A DNA stretch of 64,000 nt from Absidia repens (taxonomy: Eukaryota; Mucoromycota; Mucoromycetes; Mucorales; Cunninghamellaceae): assembly GCA_002105175.1 (NCBI GenBank), contig MCGE01000001.1, positions 3,410,001 to 3,474,000 of the forward strand, read 5' to 3'. Both the position numbers and the translations under genes were made by a program. The notes below the pieces were generated by a model. The model was not told the DNA's origin and made no database searches. It worked only from the letters and a program-made list of their open reading frames with translations. Below, piece after piece: positions 58,543 to 64,000 of the stretch. Every line of letters begins with the position of its first letter. Position 1 is the stretch's first letter.

Positions 58543-60976
58543 TCAAACACCATTTCCAGTTGTCGTTGCTGTGGGTAAAATCTTGTGTTTATGTGTCATT
58601 TGGCCTTGTAAACCTTCATCTTCTTCTGCCAATCCCCAGCTAATTTTAATGAGAGAAAACAAAAGAGGGGAGGATCAATCAAGAGTATTTTTTTGAAGCA
58701 CGAAATAAAAAAAAAAAAAAAAAAACTTACATTCGAATAGTATGGTCGTCACTTGCGGATGCAAACATCATGGGTTGACCTGGATACCACCTAACACAGT
58801 TCACCCGACCATGATGTCCATCCAAGACTTCCAGCAATGTTTGATGTTCACGACTCCATACATACACATCATTGTCTTCACTGCCACTGAGGATAAACGA
58901 TTGTTGATCACCACCAAATGTTGATCGAATGATGAACCTGCCTTGTTGATGTCCAGTGTATGTTTTTGCCAGTGTTCGGTCTTCCAAGTTCCATAGGTGG
59001 ATTTCGTCAGGGTTTTGTGAGTTTGTTAGTGCATATCGACCATCATCACTTAAAGACAGGGATGTCATCATATACGACTCTTGAAGCTGACTGTTATTTA
59101 CATATATATAATCAAATGGTTAAAGCTAAATCCCAGCATACCCACCTTTTTTTTTTTTTTTGACTGGCTTCGTCGACTTACCCCACTTCCTCGAATAGTA
59201 AATGATCAACGTCGTAAATAGTGATGCATTGTTCATAACTCATAGTCACCATCCGTGATCCGTCATCTGTGATTTTCATGTCCAATATACGTTGCGTCGG
59301 CCATCGAGTAAGAGCCATCCCATCTAGTTTCTAGATACCCTCACCCATCAAAAAAAGGAATCAGGAATCAGTCTCGTTGTTTGTTTGTTTTTCTCACTAT
59401 GCTTACCCAAAGACGCATGGTTTTGTCACAAGCTCCAGAAACAAAATGCTGACCACTAGGCAGCCAGACACAACTAGTGACTTGATCAGAGTGCCCTTCA
59501 TATGTATGAATCAGTGCCCCAGTCTACTTGCATAATCAAAAGGTTCATTTTTTAGTAAATATATTTGTCATTTTCAATTGGATTCAATCTTACGTTTGCA
59601 TCCCATAACCGTAAATTGGCATCAATACCACAAATAAGTAAGTGTTCCCCATCAGGTGACCAGGCGCTATAAGTACCAGGTTGATCCGATCTTAACACAT
59701 GTCGTTTGGTGAATGTCTGATGTACATATAAAAGGTAAGTAAGTATCTATGTCATCTGATTTCTCCGTCCCTTTCTTTCCTCTTTTTTTTTTTTCCTTCT
59801 TCAGCTCTAACCTTTGCATCCCAAATAATACATGTTGAATCCTTTGACACAGAAGCCATTCGTTGTCCGTCTTTTGAAAATGAGATGTGCCAGACTTCAT
59901 CCGTATGATCGTCCAGGATCTTGATTGTATGTGTTGGAAAATGTCGTCTATAACAAAAATAAACGGTAAATCATCGACGATCATTCAGTTATGTGAGAGA
60001 GAGGGGGGGGGATTGGACCTCCATCAATTTCTGATTACTTACTTGTCACAATTATGGTCTGTAAATAAGGAGTAAAGAGCACCCTCACTATTATGATATA
60101 AACAGCTTCGGCGTTGTAATTCAAATGCTTGGTGTATCAGAGTAGTCATTCGCGACTTCGGGATCATCACAGATGGATCAACAAACGTTTCTAATTGCTG
60201 TAGTAGTTTTTCTCTTGATAAGCCTTCAGCACCATCCCATGCTGCTTGTGCCTTGACTTCTTCCGGTGTGGGACATAATATCAGACTATATACACATATA
60301 CAATGAGACCGAAAAATAAAAGAATTAGGTGGTTCAATTAGTCATCTTTGTTCATACTATCTCCATGTTTTATGATTGTTGTTTTTTTTACCTAGAAAGT
60401 TCATGAAGTCGTTTCACATCCAGGCCCAAGGGAGTCAATTCATGTCGTAATACTTGTAACGCCTTGATTGTATTTTTTGTTTCCAAGTGTTCCAGAAAGA
60501 GTTGTTCACGGATAAGAAACTTAGCGCGGTTCATGTCATTATCAGATTGAATCAAAGGTATGCTTGATAAGAGTTGTTCAGCCAAAGAAAAGTCTCCAGA
60601 CAGTATCGCATGTCGCAATTCTTGTACCAGTTCAGATTCCAGTTCAATTCCAGTGTCTTGTTGAAGTTGTTGAGCGGCATTACTATAGTTATACAGAAAG
60701 AAAACGAGCGAAGGGTTTAGTGGAGGGGGAGAGAAAAAAAAACGCAAGGTGGACTTTCACACGTAATCGAATCCTTGACCCGCTCACTAACAGTTTTAAA
60801 TATGTCACTTACTCATAACCAAGATCTTGAAGAGATTGCATGATCAGTCGTACATATTCATCCTTTCTAATCCTTTCCAAATGGTCAATATGAGTTGATG
60901 AGGTCGCGGTCTTTGCATTCACAGTATTCGCTGTTTTTGTGTGTTTGGCACCGTTGGTAGCATTGATAGATAACAT
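58543..60976 (-). CDS. GID7: WDR26/Gid7 homologue (LisH-CTLH-WD40), GID/CTLH ligase subunit
   Basis: The model is complement(58543..58639,58731..59090,59182..59330,59407..59523,59594..59716,59812..59947,60043..60285,60392..60682,60813..60976), 559 residues, eight in-frame introns. LisH (EYVRLIMQSLQDLGYDNAAQ), CTLH (LVQELRHAILSGDFSLAEQL) and at least six WD repeats follow (HTDEVWHISFSKDGQRMASV, IIWDAK, YSAWSPDGEHLLICG, LRLWDA, CVWLPSGQHFVSGACDKTMR, VNCVRWYPGQPMMFASASDD). This is the WDR26/Gid7 layout, a scaffold of the GID/CTLH ubiquitin ligase. The first ATG in frame is 60976, but the frame stays open and looks coding for 80 further codons to about 61216 with a long poly-Ser tract and no ATG. 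One intron uses a GTTAG donor (59811). Confidence 0.88.
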
Positions 60977-61216
60977 TGCCGAATGATGTGAATGGTTGCG
61001 TTGAATACGTCGCCGTTTTCTAGAGTGGGTGTGATGAGAATTTGAAGAAGAAGAAGACGACGACGACGAGGACGAGGACGAGGAAGAGGAAGAGGAAGAA
61101 GAGTTAGACGGGGATGGCGAAGCTGAAGATGGAGACGATGAAGAATGGGTTGTTGGTGAGGTGCTAATAGGATGTGCAGCAGAGGCTGCTGTCGAAGATG
61201 ATAAATCAGGAGTCAA
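60977..61216 (-). other. Possible N-terminal extension of the WDR26 homologue without ATG
   Basis: This open frame continues the WDR26 reading frame upstream. It encodes a Ser/Pro/Thr-rich segment with a poly-Ser tract built from mixed TCT, TCC, TCA and TCG codons, then HHTHSRKRRRIQRNHSHHS. Mixed codons for one residue suggest translation. The only initiator is TTG 61216 (or another near-cognate codon); an acceptor-like CAAATACAG lies further upstream, so an unseen first exon is the alternative. Confidence 0.4.
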
Positions 61217-61371
61217 GTTGAGCGGAATTGTTTCTTTTTCTGTATTTGTAAAAATAAAAGAAAAAGATAAGAAAGAGTACGAAAAAGAAAAAAGAAAATG
61301 ATAGGTGAAAAAAAAGCGAGTGCAAGGAAAAAAAGAAGCAAAAAAATTGGGTTCTTAGTGTCCCGCAGCCA

Positions 61372-61380
61372 CTATTTATA
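61372..61380 (-). promoter_or_regulatory. TATA-like element upstream of WDR26 homologue
   Basis: TATAAATAG on the minus strand. It would place transcription start near 61345, leaving no ATG before the WDR26 frame opens. Confidence 0.45.
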
Positions 61381-62322
61381 ATTATATCTCCGCTTTTCAT
61401 GCTGCTTGTTACTGCCTCCAGTCCATGAATACAGCTTTCATTTGATACAGGTGGATTTAATACGTTATTTTTATTGTTGCTATAATTTTGTAGTCATATT
61501 CTGCGATACTTAGGTTGCTGGGCGGTGGGTTGAATAGAATTTTAGTTCAATACGACGACACTACAAGCTAACGTCTCCTTATGCCTCATTGCATTTTTCG
61601 ACGTTCGGTTAAATTCACAGAGTATCATGGGAAGACTAGACTTTATTCGAATGACGAAAATAGCGGATATTAAATAAGATAAAATGAATAGAGAAAATGA
61701 TGATATAAAAGAAAGTACCATACAAGAGATGGAGATGATAATAATGAAGCAGAGACCATATGGACGTATACGGCAGATCGTTTGTTAAAATACAATGATA
61801 AAAATGAGCATTGTATAATAAATGTTTTGTAAGAAATATCACCTTTAGTACAAGCGCCCCAGAAGTCCACTATTACACATGATAAAGTCTGCCCGTACAG
61901 TACAGTAGATCAGATCCATTATCCGACCAGCCAATAAAGGAACATTATTTCTGAGCTCTTTTGTCCTTTTTGGAAAAGAGACGGTGTGCTGCGGGATATG
62001 GTCCAGTTCAACATGAACGTAAAAAAATAATTGGGTCTCACTTTAACTACGCAACATGATAGTATAAATGCTCTTTTGTTTGCTTATGCGGGTAAACTAA
62101 TTACCTTTCCGTGAGTTTCTGTCATGCGTCCACCATTTCCCTGATTTTTATGTGTCCATCACTGTCTATTTTTTCACTCGTCTACCACGGCCACTTTTTA
62201 CAATAACTCAAGTAATACCTCTCACTGCTATTACAGTATGTACAGTACAGTAGACGGAGCACAGAGTACGACAGATGGTCGATGATGACTCATATCTTAC
62301 TTATTTTTTGCGCAAACAAATC

Positions 62323-62361
<39 letters not shown>

Positions 62362-62469
62362 CTACGCACACATACACACAATCACTGTACTGTACGGTCC
62401 CATACGGTAAAGAGTAGGTACACACATTTGGAAAGACATGCTTAACATTTAAGAGACGGAGTAAAAGCA
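61381..62469. other. Gene-poor spacer
   Basis: GTACAGTACAGTA motifs at about 61897 and 62257, ACTGTACTGTACGG at about 62385 and a 37-base T-run at 62324-62360. No gene. Confidence 0.45.
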
Positions 62470-64000
62470 AAATTACAGGATATATTTTATTCAGACATAA
62501 CTTTAAACTATGAAACCTAAACTAAACTTATCAAAGGGTAATATATGACACATATACAAGTGTGAAACAATTAAGGCTATTTATGTGGAAGGTATATCTG
62601 TTATAGAATAAACATAACTTCCGATATGTTAGTCCAATTAAAGTAGTAAGCTATCCGACGATGAGCGACAAACCATTCTACTAGTGAAAGTGTCAGCTAT
62701 ACTAGGCTGACCTGTCACAGTTTTGCCTGTAAAGACACCAAGAGAAGAGAACAACCTTGCTGCCATTATTGAATGGTGGTGCCTACTATAATGGGAAGAT
62801 AACCATTGTGTTGATGAAATTACGTAAAATAAAGAGGAGAGGATTTTTTCTTTTTTCTATCCATCAAAAAACCCCCAACCCAATACAAAAGAACCCAATT
62901 CAAATGCCGCCCACGTGAATATTTATTGACTCGCAATTTTTTTTTTTTTTTGCGCACTTTCTTTTCTTTATAAAAAATCCCAAATTCGTCGTCTTTTCTT
63001 TTCCTTCTTTTTCCTTCAGTAATTCTTTACAATGTGGCTCCTATGGGGTAATGGTGAACCTTAGATTAGTGTCAGGACTAGTTTAGAACGGTTTTCAGCT
63101 CAGGGATTACAATATGCATGGGGAAACACTTTTATTTTGGATCTAGGATTTAGGACCACCATTAGTCGTCTTTTTGCAACCTTCATTAGCTTCATTTAGT
63201 TTTAGTTTATCCATAGTTTGTATCTACTTTTGAATAAAATATATCTTTTTGTTACATGCTTTAATGAAAAACGTCCCATTAGTCTCTCTCTCATGTCTGA
63301 GCAATAGATCCCTTTTCTTTTTGATTGGTGTTTACCGTTGTTGTACTTCAGTAACAGAAGTCCCATTAGTCTTTCTCATGCCGTATACAATGTATTGGTT
63401 TCTCATTTTACAATATTCCCTGTACATTAGAGCTGATTCTTCTTCAAATCTCACTTTAGTCTCCCTCATTGTGTCTCCAATAGACCCTTCCCTTGTTACT
63501 ATAAGCACCTCTCCATTAACTTAGTATCCGCCAATATGCTTCAATAAAACATTCCTTTTTAAAAAAAAATACTTAGTCTTATTACATAGTAAACAATGTC
63601 GCTATTGATGTTGTTTTTTAAATGTCCCTCCAAGCATTGACTGTCTAATTCACCCGCAATGATTACTTCTCCCATCTTCCTTCTCCTCCTCCCATCCCAT
63701 CCCATCCAAGCCCAGCGACTGGTTGACAGTTCTAGGTTACCTTATATAAAGCATGACCCTATTCCCGCACTACCATATCATATTAATAAACCTATGTCGT
63801 ACCACCCTACGTAGCCTCCTCTAGTCTGAACATCTTGTGTATGTCCCGCTCTCTCTTTTTTTTTTTTTTTTTTTTTTTTTAACATGTTCATGTCGTCATG
63901 AATAAAGCAGAAATAAATTGCGTGCTTTATCATGAACGTCTTAAATTGAGACAGAATTAGAGGACGAGTTACATATGATATATACAATAGAAAAGTACAT
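62470..64000. repeat. Dispersed CACGTG repeat, copy R9 (two divergent arms, runs to window edge)
   Basis: Arm B (minus) spans 62470-62780: GGATATATTTTATTCAGACAT at the outer end, then AATAAACATAACTTCCGATA, TGAGCGACAAACCATTCTAC and TGACCTGTCACAG. The centre is GCCGCCCACGTGAATATTTA (CACGTG 62912-62917). Arm A (plus) runs from 63000: core GCATGGGGAAACAC at about 63115, TTTGAATAAAATATATC at about 63230, then three or more sub-repeats (TAGTCTCTCTC, TAGTCTTTCTC, TAGTCTCCCTC) and AATAAAACATTCC at about 63543. It is still recognisable at 63990. Confidence 0.75.

Noticed and set aside
1..64000. tRNA, rRNA or CRISPR loci
   Set aside because: I looked for GGTTCRANNCC T-loop sequences, rRNA-like conserved blocks and regular spacer arrays on both strands and found none convincing; a tRNAscan run would be decisive.

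Overview
This is eukaryotic, fungal-type DNA. Genes are compact and cut by many short introns (about 55-120 bases) with GTAAGT/GTATGT-like donors and YAG acceptors. Coding regions carry many low-complexity Gln, Asn, Ser and Asp tracts, intergenic DNA is AT-rich with long A/T homopolymers, and poly(A) signals are AATAAA-like. The gene set (full-length SET2 with AWS-SET-WW-SRI, GATA factor, DPBB/expansin-like secreted protein, Kre9/Knh1-like GPI protein, Iml2, Sqs1) fits a filamentous fungus. Intron density and codon style suggest an early-diverging lineage such as Mucoromycota; this placement is inference. I see no tRNA, rRNA or CRISPR array.

Layout. 0-8 kb: an F-box/LRR-like gene, a single-pass membrane protein with a degenerate cytoplasmic kinase domain, and a second F-box-like gene. 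10-15.5 kb: a seven-exon zinc alcohol dehydrogenase (+) and a six-exon 2-oxodicarboxylate-type mitochondrial carrier (-). 17-23 kb: a small secreted Pro/Trp-rich protein, a GATA zinc-finger factor and an AAA-lid/MoxR-like protein, all on the minus strand. 26-37.3 kb is the densest block: an intronless aldehyde dehydrogenase diverges from NSRP1 across 158 bases, followed by SET2 and IML2, both plus strand. 38-41 kb: a secreted DPBB protein and an RWDD2-type protein. 41.6-47.6 kb (minus): NSA2, an auxilin/SWA2-like J-protein and PEX16. 52-55.8 kb (minus): SQS1 and an unresolved gene. 56.7-61 kb: a Ser-rich GPI-anchored protein (+) and the WDR26/GID7 homologue (-).

The genes are mostly unlinked housekeeping functions. 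Loose themes are RNA processing and chromatin (NSRP1, SET2, SQS1, NSA2), ubiquitin-ligase components (two F-box-like proteins, WDR26/GID7) and membrane traffic or organelles (auxilin, PEX16, Iml2, carrier). I see no operon-like functional cluster.

The strongest unexplained signal is a dispersed non-coding repeat family filling the large gene-poor gaps (about 4.6-5.4, 8.6-9.2, 12.1-13.2, 16.8-17.2, 24.3-25.9, 48.9-49.3, 49.6-51.4 and 62.5-64.0 kb). Better-preserved copies are built outward from a conserved CCGCCCACGTG centre with an AT/TATA-like flank, carry a highly conserved core with a GGGGAAACCC hairpin-like motif, and have an AATAAA motif followed by a ladder of degenerate sub-repeats. 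Several have a second, divergent arm, and one locus (49.6-51.4 kb) is a giant fold-back. No transposase or reverse transcriptase is visible. The family could be a non-autonomous fold-back element or a family of bidirectionally transcribed non-coding loci.
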